Made by a program: the position numbers and the translations under genes. The notes beneath the pieces were generated by a model. The model made no database searches, had not been told where the DNA came from, and was given only the letters and a program-made list of their open reading frames with translations. Below, piece by piece: positions 54,526-63,966 of a stretch of DNA of 64,000 nucleotides. The stretch spans positions 124,001 to 188,000 of the forward strand of contig NZ_CVTD020000010.1 of NCBI RefSeq assembly GCF_002904165.1, given 5' to 3'. The number at the start of each line of letters is the position of its first letter. Positions within the stretch are counted from its first letter, which is position 1. This stretch comes from Herbinix hemicellulosilytica. GTDB taxonomy: Bacteria > Bacillota > Clostridia > Lachnospirales > Lachnospiraceae.

Positions 54526-55515
54526 ATGGCAGATTTAATAGCAACCAGAGAAGCATACGGACAAGCTATTGCTAAACTGGGAGAAGTCAATGAGAAAATC
54601 GTCGTGATGGATGCAGATTTGTCTCATGCGACCATGACCTGTTATTTTGCGGACAAATTTCCGGACAGGTTTTTTAACGCAGGAATTGCGGAAGCCAATA
54701 TGACATGTATGTCAGTAGGGTTTGCAGATGCAGGTTTTATTCCCTTTGTCAGCACATTCGCAATATTTGGAACAGGAAGAGCCTATGAAATGGTTAGAAA
54801 CTCAATTTGTTATCCGCATATGAATGTGAAATTGGCTATGACCCATGCCGGCATCTCTTTAGGAGGCGATGGGGGCAGCCATGAAACCATAGAAGATATT
54901 GCCCTGATGCGTGTTCTGCCCGGTATGACGGTTTTAGTCCCCTGCGATGCCAACGAAACGTATAAAGCTGTCGAAGCTGCTGCAAAAATAGACGGTCCTG
55001 TTTATATAAGGCTTGCAAGAATGGCAACCAAAGTATTTGATGATATGCCTTTTGAAGTAGGCAAAGCCAATGTTTTAAAAGACGGAAAAGATGCGGTGAT
55101 ATTTGCCTGCGGTACAATGGTAGAGTGTGCATTTGAGGCAGCAAAAAAATTGGCAGAGGACGGTTTAGATGTGGCAATCGTTAATATCCATACCATAAAG
55201 CCGATTGATAAAGATACAATAAAGACATATGCCGCTAAATGCAAAAATGTAATAACACTTGAAGAGCATTCCGTAATCGGCGGACTGGGAGATGCCGTAG
55301 CTGAAGTGCTTTTGGAAGAGGGTGGTTACAGAATAAAGAAACTGGGTGTACAGGACGAGTTCGGACAATCCGGAACACCGGAGGAATTACTTAAAGAATA
55401 CCGCCTTGATCCTGAAAGTGTTTATCAGGATATTATTAAACCTGAATTATTCATGAGGGTAAAAAATCATAGATTTACCCATGGAATTATTACGACAGTT
55501 CATTTCCGAGGATAA
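54526..55515 (+). CDS. Transketolase, C-terminal (pyrimidine-binding) subunit
   Basis: The 329-residue chain has DADLSHAT near the start, RFFNAGIAEANM, THAGISLGGDGGSHETIEDIA (a pyrimidine-binding and catalytic stretch) and a C-terminal regulatory domain with EEHSVIGGLG. It starts 2 bp after the N-subunit stop. The last 24 or so residues, KPELFMRVKNHRFTHG and on, do not look like the usual ending and may come from a rearranged 3' end. Confidence 0.9.
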   Translation: MADLIATREAYGQAIAKLGEVNEKIVVMDADLSHATMTCYFADKFPDRFFNAGIAEANMTCMSVGFADAGFIPFVSTFAIFGTGRAYEMVRNSICYPHMNVKLAMTHAGISLGGDGGSHETIEDIALMRVLPGMTVLVPCDANETYKAVEAAAKIDGPVYIRLARMATKVFDDMPFEVGKANVLKDGKDAVIFACGTMVECAFEAAKKLAEDGLDVAIVNIHTIKPIDKDTIKTYAAKCKNVITLEEHSVIGGLGDAVAEVLLEEGGYRIKKLGVQDEFGQSGTPEELLKEYRLDPESVYQDIIKPELFMRVKNHRFTHGIITTVHFRG

Positions 55516-55607
55516 ATTTTTATGAAAGTTATTCACAAAAGGGTATAATATCCCCTTGGTTTATCCACATTTTAAATTTCTTGAACTGTCAAGGTACATT
55601 TTATATA

Positions 55608-56927
55608 TCATTCAAGCTTTGGCAGAAGCCGTATGTTTTTCAATGTCTCATAAAACTCATTTTTATAAGGACAGCTACTGCATAGCTTGAATGTTATATA
55701 CCTCGCTGAATGCACTATTTTGGCGGCAACCTTCAACAACTTCAGGCGAATGGTATCAACTTGCAGCTTTCTCATTCTTGCCGGAAGTACCAAACGCCTA
55801 AACCAGTTAAATATATTATATGCCAATACGGATATCTGCAGCCGGTTTTCATTTATCACCATACTGTAGCTTGGCATGGTGTCCATATCAAATCCTCTTT
55901 TGGATTCTTTTATGAAGTTCTCCATCTTGCCACGGTTACAGTAAAAATGAATGATATCCTCAGCTTTCATATACATATTGGTTACAATAAAGGTATGCAT
56001 ATATACAAGCTGGCCTGCCGGTTTTTCTGCCTTTACAACAACTCTTCTCGGATAGGACCAGCTGGATGCTGCATAATGGATTTCACCATATACTACTGCA
56101 TAGTCAACTTTATTATTAGCAGTAAGTTCGTCAAGCTCCTTATCCAGATATGCAGCCATCTCCTTTAAGATGGCATTTTCCTTCAGCCTGATTGCATAGG
56201 ATGTACCGTTGCTTTCCAACTGTTCAAACAGCTCAGGTTTTGCAAATCCGCTGTCAGCACGAAGAAAAAGCTTTACATCAGGATAATCCTCCTGATATTC
56301 GGTAAGTAAAGGCTGAAGAAATTCGCAGCAATCCGTAGAGGAATATACATTTCCCGGCCTTAAGGCAGCTTTTAGCAGGTCGCCGGTAAGCCCGTCATAA
56401 CACATTAGTGCATGGTAACCATAATTGGAATAATGATAATTATATCCACTGCCTTCCTGTTTACCGAAGGTATCAAAAAGAGTGGAATCAATATCCAACA
56501 AAACCATCTCAGGCCTTTTGATGGAATAAATCCTTTGTCTAAGAAGGTAAAGTATCCAGTCAAGCTGCATCAAAGTAACATCATCCATGCGGTTAAAGAA
56601 CCGGGACATGGTAGGCTGGGAGGCCAATGCTTGTTTGCCAAGTATATTTGTAAAAACCGGGTCATCAGTCAGCTCATCCGAGTCATCATCAGAAAAGTAA
56701 CCGGATATCTGCTGGTAAATTTTTTGCAACAGGTTATCAGCATCCGTATGGATACGAATTGTTTTGTCCTTGGTCTGAAAATGTTGCTTAACAAGCGGCT
56801 TAAGACCAATTTTGTGAATGAATTCATTAAGTAACAGCAAACCTGCATCGGAAGATAAATCGCCGCCGTGAAAATTTATTTTAAATTTACTATTGCTTTC
56901 TAAGTGAAGTGCATTTAAACTAGACAT
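55608..56927 (-). CDS. IS1380-family transposase
   Basis: The 439-residue transposase matches IS1380: GGDLSSDAGLLLLNEF near the N-terminus, LLDIDSTLFDTFGKQEG, FLRADSGFAKPELFE, and NRGKMENFIKESKRGFDMD with the final acidic residue. It appears complete. The start follows AAAGGAG. I could not fix the inverted repeats with confidence: AAAAGGGT at 55537-55544 and, on the other strand near 56990, AAAAAGGGTCTC are candidates. It lies just beyond the odd transketolase end. Confidence 0.9.
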   Translation of the reverse strand: MSSLNALHLESNSKFKINFHGGDLSSDAGLLLLNEFIHKIGLKPLVKQHFQTKDKTIRIHTDADNLLQKIYQQISGYFSDDDSDELTDDPVFTNILGKQALASQPTMSRFFNRMDDVTLMQLDWILYLLRQRIYSIKRPEMVLLDIDSTLFDTFGKQEGSGYNYHYSNYGYHALMCYDGLTGDLLKAALRPGNVYSSTDCCEFLQPLLTEYQEDYPDVKLFLRADSGFAKPELFEQLESNGTSYAIRLKENAILKEMAAYLDKELDELTANNKVDYAVVYGEIHYAASSWSYPRRVVVKAEKPAGQLVYMHTFIVTNMYMKAEDIIHFYCNRGKMENFIKESKRGFDMDTMPSYSMVINENRLQISVLAYNIFNWFRRLVLPARMRKLQVDTIRLKLLKVAAKIVHSARYITFKLCSSCPYKNEFYETLKNIRLLPKLE

Positions 56928-57653
56928 AAGGGTTTCTCCTTTGCTGATTTGTATGTTTGGTAAACTTCATTTTAGCAAAGCTGAGACCCTTTTTCTATAG
57001 TTCAGTTTCACTTTTTAAGTGAAAGCAATAAGAAGATAAAAACATAGTAATTATGCAGTGCCAGGCACTGTTGTATATGTTACGATGAATAATTCAGGTT
57101 AAATTTTTAAAATAGAAAATATGTAGATAAAGCTAAGTTTTAAATCAGATTATACATAATATAATTCAAATTCTGATATATAGATATTTCAATTTAATAG
57201 GTACAGCAAATATAAATATTTGTTTAAAGAGCATCGGATATAAGTAAGGGATCTCCTAGCTGCTTATACGATGTTCTTTTTTTATTAGACTATTATAATG
57301 AAATAGGAATATTTAAATATCTGATTGCGATATGGTAATATATGTTTAATTTCTCGTCATATCAAATCTGTTTTATTCCGCGATTTATTAATGTACTAAA
57401 ATTATTTCTGGATAAAACTATTTTGAACGACTAGTTATTTCATAAGTTAAATGGAATGTTATTCTTTCTCATCATTTTTATTGCGGAATGTTGACATAGA
57501 ACGGAAGAATATTTGTGGTAAAAACTGTGAGGGGATAAGAGGTGAAAAGGTTTGATATAAGTGACATATTCTAATAGACAAGTGTCAGATTATATAATAA
57601 AATTATGTCAAAATTAAGAAACATGGATATTGTAAATGTTATTCAAATAATAA
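56928..57653. other. Intergenic region with an orphan terminator
   Basis: This roughly 726-bp gap has no credible gene. AAAGAGCATCG (57226-57236) pairs with CGATGTTCTTT (57269-57279) and then a T-run: an intrinsic terminator with no gene in front of it. A short palindrome CAGTGCC-A-GGCACTG lies near 57055. It may hold the end of an IS, a lost gene, or a small RNA. Confidence 0.5.
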
Positions 57654-57683
57654 AAAGTGGGAACATTTATTATATCCCCACTT
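57654..57683 (-). terminator. Terminator of the Cys-rich small gene
   Basis: On the minus strand AAGTGGG (57683-57677) pairs with CCCACTTT (57661-57654), followed by TTATTATT. Confidence 0.7.
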
Positions 57684-57701
57684 AAGATAAGTTGTTATAA
57701 G

Positions 57702-57893
57702 TTAACGATATTGCTTAAAATCATTGTAGAGATTTTCAATTGACCTGTCATAAGTTTTCTCGCCGGCTTTGGAAAAGAAACATCCCGGTACTTCCCCGCT
57801 TTTGCGGTGATAGGCGACACATTCGCAGCATTTGCCATGGCGGGAACAGGAAATATATGTACAGGTGCAATGAATGGAATTGTTACAAGCCAT
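57702..57893 (-). CDS. Small Cys-rich protein, DUF6485-like
   Basis: The 63-residue protein has seven cysteines near its start: [20 protein letters not shown], then [20 protein letters not shown]. It ends with a charged helix, [15 protein letters not shown]. The CCECVAYH motif is shared by a small family of clostridial cytosolic proteins with a probable metal or Fe-S site. GGAGGG lies 8 bp before the ATG, so it is very likely expressed. Function is unknown. Confidence 0.78.
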   Translation of the reverse strand: MACNNSIHCTCTYISCSRHGKCCECVAYHRKSGEVPGCFFSKAGEKTYDRSIENLYNDFKQYR

Positions 57894-57982
57894 TATAAAC
57901 CCTCCATAAGATTTTGATATATTAATTATACTAAAAATCTTAATTTACATCAATAAACCAATAGCGGAAAGGAAGATACTTA

Positions 57983-59140
57983 ATGTCTGCAGCAGCTATG
58001 TTTTTTGGCACTGCAATTATGTTATTGGTGCTGATAGGAACTAACAGTTATATTGCTTTAAGAATATATCAGGGCGTTAAATGTATTATCCCGCAAATAA
58101 GTGCAGCAATTTTTTTCATCATTGGTTTATTTCTTGTTATTCCGTTTATCCTTGGGTTTTTACGTTCACAGTTACCGCTTCCGGCATCGGTAAAAAACAC
58201 TCTGGGAGTTATAAGTTCATATTGGATGGGAATTTTTCTGTATCTGCTTTTCTACTTCGTTGTGGCAGATGCGGTAATACTGCTGTTAAGAATAACTAAG
58301 GTAATGTCCGGACCTGTGCCGCAAAATACATATATTATTTCAGGGTTACTGGTAATTTTGGCAACTATCGTAACGGTCGGATATGGTCTTTATAATGCAG
58401 GCCGTATAAAGCATGTTTATTATGAAATCATCCTTGAAGAAAAAATTATGCCGTCAGAACTAAAAATAGCTTTAATAAGTGATTTGCATTTGGGAGCATT
58501 AAAATCCGAGAAGCGCCTTGGGAAAATTGTCAGAGATATCAATGACTTAGAGCCGGATATAGTTTGTATAACAGGTGATATTTTTGATAATGACTTTTAT
58601 GCTATACATAACCCTAATGAAGCTAAGAATCTGCTTAAGAGTATTAAATCAAGATATGGGGTATATGCGTGTCTCGGAAATCATGATGCCGGAAAAACAA
58701 TAAATAAAATGTTGAATTTTCTGAAACGCAGCAACATACGGGTACTAAATGACGAGTATGTTGTCATTGATGATAGGGTAGTCTTAGTCGGAAGGCTTGA
58801 TCCTTCCCCAATCGGAGGGTTTGGGGATATGAAACGTAAAGATATGGAAGATGTGATAACAGGGGTGGATAAGAGTTTTCCCGTTATTGTTATGGATCAT
58901 AATCCCGCAAACATAGGTGAATACGAAAATAAAGCGGATTTGGTTTTGTCGGGGCATACCCACAGAGGGCAAGTATTTCCTGGCAAATTGGTTACTTGGG
59001 CTATGTATGTAGTCGATTACGGTTACTATAGAAAAGACGGCAATAATCCTCATGTCATAGTCACATCAGGTGCAGGGACATGGGGACTGCCTATGCGGGT
59101 GGGGTCTAATTGTGAAATTGTCAGTATTAAGTTACGGTAG
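57983..59140 (+). CDS. Membrane-anchored metallophosphoesterase
   Basis: The 385-residue protein has four N-terminal helices (about residues 5-30, 40-60, 78-102 and 117-137) and a calcineurin-like domain with all metal motifs: SDLHLG (D167, H169), ITGDIFD (D199), LGNHD (232-235), DHNP and SGHTHRGQ. It resembles YkuE/YaeI phosphodiesterases that act on lipid-linked or envelope phosphates. The active site should face the cytoplasm or outside depending on helix topology, which I cannot settle. The ATG follows GGAAAGGAAG. Confidence 0.87.
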   Translation: MSAAAMFFGTAIMLLVLIGTNSYIALRIYQGVKCIIPQISAAIFFIIGLFLVIPFILGFLRSQLPLPASVKNTLGVISSYWMGIFLYLLFYFVVADAVILLLRITKVMSGPVPQNTYIISGLLVILATIVTVGYGLYNAGRIKHVYYEIILEEKIMPSELKIALISDLHLGALKSEKRLGKIVRDINDLEPDIVCITGDIFDNDFYAIHNPNEAKNLLKSIKSRYGVYACLGNHDAGKTINKMLNFLKRSNIRVLNDEYVVIDDRVVLVGRLDPSPIGGFGDMKRKDMEDVITGVDKSFPVIVMDHNPANIGEYENKADLVLSGHTHRGQVFPGKLVTWAMYVVDYGYYRKDGNNPHVIVTSGAGTWGLPMRVGSNCEIVSIKLR

Positions 59141-59340
59141 TTGAAAAAATTATTTTTATATCTGCATACAAAAATTTTGAGGTTTGTGTTAAAGAGTTTT
59201 CTGTACCTCAATCAGGTAATTATAATACAGCAAAAACCAGGAAGTAATGGAATTGGGAAAAACCACTTTTTGTAAATTTACTAAAATTTAAGCCAGTAAA
59301 TTAACTGATTATAGGATTATAATTAGGTAAGGAAGGAAAA

Positions 59341-59430
59341 ATGAGGCTAATTTTTTTGGGTACGTCGGCGGCAACTTCATTTCCTTTGGCATTTTGCAAA
59401 TGTAAAGTTATTTTTTACGGAACCGGATAG
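59341..59430 (+). pseudogene. N-terminal remnant of an MBL-fold hydrolase
   Basis: From an ATG with AAGGAAGG upstream the frame reads MRLIFLGTSAATSFPLAFCK, then C, and stops after 29 residues. This is exactly how PhnP-like metallo-beta-lactamase-fold proteins start. The remaining 220 residues are missing, so the gene was deleted at the junction with the 59506 region. Confidence 0.7.
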
Positions 59431-59456
59431 TACACCAGCAAACTCTCACTAAAAAG

Positions 59457-59499
59457 ACCTCCTCTCATATACTAAATCTATGAAGTTATAAGAGGAGGT
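59457..59499 (+). promoter_or_regulatory. Hairpin that can mask the Shine-Dalgarno of the next gene
   Basis: ACCTCCTCT (59457-59465) is perfectly complementary to AGAGGAGGT (59491-59499), the ribosome site of the gene starting at 59506, with a 25-base loop. The first arm resembles the 16S anti-Shine-Dalgarno. It could shut off translation until opened by temperature, ligand or protein. Confidence 0.6.
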
Positions 59500-59505
59500 T
59501 TTATA

Positions 59506-60441
59506 ATGAATATAGAACCGAAACCTATGAAGTTATTACTTACCGGAGCTTTTACTTATACATCTGATCAAATTAAAGAGCTGGAAAAGTTAGTGGGAGA
59601 AGTAGTTTTTATTCAGGATGAGAGAGAAGATATAAATATAGACGTATCGGATATAGACATAGTGGTCTGTAACGGTTTGTTTTTGTATCACCCTATTGAG
59701 AATTTCAAGCAGCTTAAATTTATCCAGCTTACGAGTGCAGGTTTTGATAAAGTACCTATGGATTATATAAAATCTTCAAACATAAAAGCGGAAAATGCCA
59801 AAGGAGTATACAGCATCCCGATGGCAGAATGGGCAGTATTAATGATTTTGCAATTTTACAAAAAAAGCAGAACATTTTACAGGCAGCAACTAAATCGCCA
59901 GTGGATAAAACAAAGAGATCTCCTGGAATTGAGCGATAAAACGGCAGTAATACTTGGATTTGGCAGTGTCGGAAAAGAAATTGCAAAAAGATTACGTGCC
60001 TTCGGTTTATATATAATTGGAATTGATTTAACCGTTATGGAATCAAATTTAACCGATGAATTCTATTCCTTCGATAAACTAGACAGTGTATTAGGCAGAG
60101 CTGATATTTTAATATTGTCACTGCCTGTCACAAATGAAACTTTTCATTTAATAAACGAAAAAAGATTATCATGCCTAAAAACTTCCTGCTTATTGATCAA
60201 TTTATCAAGAGGGGCTTTGATCGATGAATATGCTTTGATTAAAGCCTTACAAGACAATAAATTATATGGGGCAGCACTAGATGTTTTTGAAAACGAACCG
60301 TTAAGCCCTGAAAGTCCTTTATGGAGCTTTGAAAATGTAATAATAACTCCCCACAACTCTTTTATTTCCGACAAAATATCAAATCGTATGTATAACCTTA
60401 TTTTAGAAAATATAAAAAAATATATTAGGTCAAACCTGTGA
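59506..60441 (+). CDS. D-isomer specific 2-hydroxyacid dehydrogenase
   Basis: The 311-residue protein has the NAD-binding loop GFGSVG (151-156) and catalytic R235 (NLSRGAL), E264 (FENEPL) and H283 (TPHNS). The N-terminal residues 55-105 form the substrate-binding half. It may reduce a 2-keto acid, for example phosphoglycerate, glyoxylate or a similar acid; the substrate is unknown. GGAGG upstream of the ATG lies in a hairpin. Confidence 0.88.
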   Translation: MNIEPKPMKLLLTGAFTYTSDQIKELEKLVGEVVFIQDEREDINIDVSDIDIVVCNGLFLYHPIENFKQLKFIQLTSAGFDKVPMDYIKSSNIKAENAKGVYSIPMAEWAVLMILQFYKKSRTFYRQQLNRQWIKQRDLLELSDKTAVILGFGSVGKEIAKRLRAFGLYIIGIDLTVMESNLTDEFYSFDKLDSVLGRADILILSLPVTNETFHLINEKRLSCLKTSCLLINLSRGALIDEYALIKALQDNKLYGAALDVFENEPLSPESPLWSFENVIITPHNSFISDKISNRMYNLILENIKKYIRSNL

Positions 60442-60656
60442 CCTTCGGTGTGATTTCTTATCCAATATTAAACCAGGCCGGTACATGAAGTGAAAAAATA
60501 CTTAATCAATTATTATTTCTATAAAGCTGGCTATAATTTTGTCAAAAGGCAGCTTCTTTCGTGGTATAATTTGACGTTGGAATCAATAATATTGAAGTTT
60601 ATGTAAGTTTTTGTTATATTTATGACAATACAGAAATAAGGCTTTGGGATATTACT

Positions 60657-61391
60657 ATGAGTAAATTAAAAATTAAACAAAGATACGGAAAAACATTTGG
60701 TTTATGGATACCGGAATATGGTTTTTTTTCACTTATTGCATGTTTTTTTATAAATTGCTTTGTTTATTGGGGAACGCAAATTTTAATGAAAGATAAATAT
60801 CATTATGATCTTACTTCATGGCTGGATAGCAAAATACCCTTTGTTAAAGAATGGGTTATAATCTATCTCGGATGCTATGTATTTTGGGCAGTAAATTATA
60901 TTCTGACAAGCCGTGAAGGTAAAGAACAATGGTTTCGATTTGCATTTGCCGATATATTGGCCAAACTGATTTGCGGAATCCTTTTTATAGTCTTACCGAC
61001 AACAAATGTACGTCCATCTGTAACCGGTAATGATATATTTAGTATCTTAATGAGGTTTGTTTATTACGTTGATATGCCAGTTAATCTTTTTCCATCTTTG
61101 CACTGTCTGATGAGCTGGTTTTGCTTTATAGGCATAAGGAAGAGCAAAAGGGTTCCACTTTGGTATAAGTTTTTTTCCTGCGGATTTGCGATTTTGGTGT
61201 GTTTATCAACACAATTTACAAAACAGCATTACCTTATAGATGCGGCCGGAGGTATAATACTTGCCGAGCTTTGTTACTTTTTTGCAAATCATACTCAAAC
61301 ATACTTGTATTTTATGAAAATGTTTATTATTATAAATCAAAAGATTTTTGGAGACGACTTGTATGATGAGCGGACGGAAAATTTTGGCTAA
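60657..61391 (+). CDS. PAP2-like membrane protein
   Basis: The 244-residue protein has six helices and the second and third motifs of PAP2-type lipid phosphatases/phosphotransferases: FPSLHCLMSW and TKQHYLIDAAGG, giving the two His and Asp residues. The first PAP2 motif (KxxxxxxRP) is present only loosely near TTNVRPSVTG. Members take phosphate from, or move headgroups between, lipids. It overlaps the next gene by 29 bp and heads a lipid operon. Confidence 0.82.
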   Translation: MSKLKIKQRYGKTFGLWIPEYGFFSLIACFFINCFVYWGTQILMKDKYHYDLTSWLDSKIPFVKEWVIIYLGCYVFWAVNYILTSREGKEQWFRFAFADILAKLICGILFIVLPTTNVRPSVTGNDIFSILMRFVYYVDMPVNLFPSLHCLMSWFCFIGIRKSKRVPLWYKFFSCGFAILVCLSTQFTKQHYLIDAAGGIILAELCYFFANHTQTYLYFMKMFIIINQKIFGDDLYDERTENFG

Positions 61392-62400
61392 CTTGATATT
61401 TTTTATTATAATTTTTTCTATTAGTTTTTATTACATATTTAATAATCAGGATTTAAGCGGCATAATAGAGACTATTAAAGATGCAAATACCATATATTGG
61501 TTTGCGGCAATTATATTTGTAATCTTTTTTATCTGCAATGAATCGATTATAATATTTTATATGATGCATTCAATTAAGCATAAAGTAAAATTGTCCCATT
61601 GTATTTTATATTCCTTTGCCGGGTTTTTCTTTAGCTGTATAACGCCGTCGGCAACGGGAGGACAACCTGCCCAGATTTATCTGATGAAAAAAGATAAGAT
61701 TCCCTTACCTATATCAACTTTGATATTAATGATTGTCACCATAACATACAAAATGGTTTTAATTATTTTGGGAACGATTGTCCTTATTTTTAGGCCCCAA
61801 AAAATAATCGGATATCTGGAGCCGGTTATTGGTTTGTGCTATTTGGGATTATTAATAAATGTGGTATTTGTAGCTTTTATGCTGGTGCTTGTATTTCATC
61901 CGACACTTGCAAAAAAGCAACTTACATTTTTAGTAGAGCTTTCAGGTAAGTTACGGTTAATCCGTAAAAAAGAGAAATATCAGGCTAAAATAGAAACGGC
62001 AATGGAGCAATATAAGGATGTAGCTTGTTATTTTCGAACACATAAAATAGTAACAATTAATGTTCTTATACTAACGATAATTCAGAGATTAATGATATTT
62101 TATGTAACCTATCTTACATATAGGTCGTTCGGACTTAAAGGATCCGGTTTTATAACTATTGTACTTTTACAAGGAATGATTTCTGTTGCGGTTGATATGC
62201 TTCCCCTTCCCGGAGGGATGGGAATTAGTGAAAAGATGTTTTTGTCGATTTTTGACTCTATTTTTGGAAGTATGACACTTCCGGCTATGGTAGTAAGCAG
62301 GGGGCTTAGTTTTTACACAGAACTTATTCTAAGTGCCATATTTACGGTAGTAGCATTTTTTACCATCGGAAGAAAAAAAGAAAGGGAAATGCGGATATGA
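61363..62400 (+). CDS. Flippase-like/lysylphosphatidylglycerol synthase TM-region protein
   Basis: The 345-residue membrane protein belongs to the UPF0104/LPG-synthase TM-like family. SATGGQPAQIYLMKKDKIPL is the diagnostic loop (residues about 96-115), and LPGGMGISEKMFL lies in the second half. About eight helices. Relatives include the flippase half of MprF and glycolipid transporters. The ATG at 61363 has TTGGAGA 8 bp before it. A 4-bp overlap with the next gene (ATGA) suggests translational coupling. Confidence 0.85.
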   Translation: MMSGRKILANLIFFIIIFSISFYYIFNNQDLSGIIETIKDANTIYWFAAIIFVIFFICNESIIIFYMMHSIKHKVKLSHCILYSFAGFFFSCITPSATGGQPAQIYLMKKDKIPLPISTLILMIVTITYKMVLIILGTIVLIFRPQKIIGYLEPVIGLCYLGLLINVVFVAFMLVLVFHPTLAKKQLTFLVELSGKLRLIRKKEKYQAKIETAMEQYKDVACYFRTHKIVTINVLILTIIQRLMIFYVTYLTYRSFGLKGSGFITIVLLQGMISVAVDMLPLPGGMGISEKMFLSIFDSIFGSMTLPAMVVSRGLSFYTELILSAIFTVVAFFTIGRKKEREMRI

Positions 62401-63077
62401 TAGGGTTTTATGATTATACTGTAGTACTTACATATGTAAGTTTAATGTTTTCAGTTTTCGGAATCACTCAGGCAATAAACGGGAGATTTAGAGTAGCTAT
62501 TGTTTGTTTGGCATTGTCGGGCCTTTGCGATATGTTGGACGGCAAAGTGGCCAGGACTAAGAAAAATAGGACCTTTGACCAGAAATTATTCGGTGTTCAG
62601 ATAGATTCCTTATGTGATGTGGTTTGTTTTGGCCTTTTTCCGACGATACTTTGCTTTATCTTAGGTGTAAGAGGAATTCTTGGCGGTATTGTTATAGGAT
62701 ATTATTGTGTGTGTTCAGTAATAAGGCTTGCATATTTTAATGTCCTTGAGACAAACAGGCAGATGAAGGAGGACGGTGCCAATAAATATTATCACGGACT
62801 TCCCATAACTTCTATAACAATAATCCTGCCCATTATATTTCTTTTTAGTTTTATTATTTCTGAGAATGCATTCAGATGGGTTTTGCTTGCTATGCTTTTC
62901 ATTGTAGCCACATTGTTTATAACCGATTTCAAATTAAAAAAACCGTCGAATAAACAGCTTATTGCCATGGTTATGATTGTGGCTGCAATAGTATCGGTTA
63001 TTCTTCTGTATTCAAATTATCGAATTAAACATAAGGTAGTTAAAGAAAAAGCTTTGATTGAAGAATTATTCGAATAG
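62397..63077 (+). CDS. pssA: CDP-diacylglycerol-serine O-phosphatidyltransferase
   Basis: The 226-residue protein has the CDP-alcohol phosphotransferase motif, DMLDGKVAR then FGVQIDSLCD, and the PssA-type YYHGLPITS. It makes phosphatidylserine from CDP-diacylglycerol and serine in the membrane. The psd gene follows directly, and the flippase-like gene overlaps it by 4 bp. A short soluble tail ends the protein. Closely related enzymes can accept other alcohols, but the pairing with psd makes serine most likely. Confidence 0.9.
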   Translation: MIGFYDYTVVLTYVSLMFSVFGITQAINGRFRVAIVCLALSGLCDMLDGKVARTKKNRTFDQKLFGVQIDSLCDVVCFGLFPTILCFILGVRGILGGIVIGYYCVCSVIRLAYFNVLETNRQMKEDGANKYYHGLPITSITIILPIIFLFSFIISENAFRWVLLAMLFIVATLFITDFKLKKPSNKQLIAMVMIVAAIVSVILLYSNYRIKHKVVKEKALIEELFE

Positions 63078-63090
63078 GAGGCACTCCCTG

Positions 63091-63966
63091 ATGGAATGCA
63101 TGGACCGAAAAGGAAATAAATATAGGCAGGATGATACACAAAGTGAAATATTAAGATTTTTATACAAAAATAAATTAGGAAGAATTATATTAAAACCGTT
63201 GATAAATCCTTGGGTTACAAATTTGTCGGAAGCCGTGATGAACAGCCGATTTTCAAGAATATTTATTCCTTTATTTATTAGAAAATATAAAATCGATATG
63301 AATGAATTTGAAAATCGTACATATTATTCTTACAATGATTTTTTTACAAGAAAAATTAAGAAAGGCAAAAGATTAATTGACGAAAATCCGAAACATCTGA
63401 TAGCCCCGTGTGACGGTAAATTAAGTGTGTATCCTATAAATAAGTCCTCTCAATTTACGGTTAAAAATACTACTTATAACCTAAGAAGTTTACTAAGAAG
63501 CAAAAAGCTTGCCGATTTTTATGAAAACGGGACACTTTTGATTTTTAGACTGACGGTTGATGATTACCACAGATATTGCTATATTGACAGCGGAAGAAAA
63601 TCGAAAAACTACAGAATAAATGGAGTTTTTCATACGGTTAATCCTGTAGCAAACGATGTAGTACCTGTTTATAAAGAAAACACAAGAGAATATTCTATTT
63701 TGTACAGCGAGAATTTTGGAAAAATTCTTATAATGGAGGTTGGAGCATTACTGGTAGGCAGGATTGTAAATTATCATGAAAAGGCTTACGTAAAAAGAGG
63801 CCAGGAAAAAGGCAGATTTGAATTTGGTGGATCTACAGTAATTGTGTGTTTGGAGAAAGACAGAGCGGTTATAGACATTGATATTATACAGAATTCCCTA
63901 AAAGGCATCGAAACCCTGGTAAGAATGGGTGAAAAGATAGGAATAGCTCAGGAAAAATATCAGTAA
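63091..63966 (+). CDS. psd: Phosphatidylserine decarboxylase proenzyme
   Basis: This 291-residue pyruvoyl enzyme cleaves itself in the GGST motif (246-249, Ser248 becoming pyruvoyl) and turns phosphatidylserine into phosphatidylethanolamine. DDYHRYCY carries the catalytic His, and YYSYNDFFTRK, IAPCDGKL and MEVGALLVGRI are family motifs. AGGAGG lies 9 bp before the ATG at 63091; the longer frame at 63058 overlaps pssA and lacks a site. It ends 34 bp before the window edge. Confidence 0.93.
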   Translation: MECMDRKGNKYRQDDTQSEILRFLYKNKLGRIILKPLINPWVTNLSEAVMNSRFSRIFIPLFIRKYKIDMNEFENRTYYSYNDFFTRKIKKGKRLIDENPKHLIAPCDGKLSVYPINKSSQFTVKNTTYNLRSLLRSKKLADFYENGTLLIFRLTVDDYHRYCYIDSGRKSKNYRINGVFHTVNPVANDVVPVYKENTREYSILYSENFGKILIMEVGALLVGRIVNYHEKAYVKRGQEKGRFEFGGSTVIVCLEKDRAVIDIDIIQNSLKGIETLVRMGEKIGIAQEKYQ

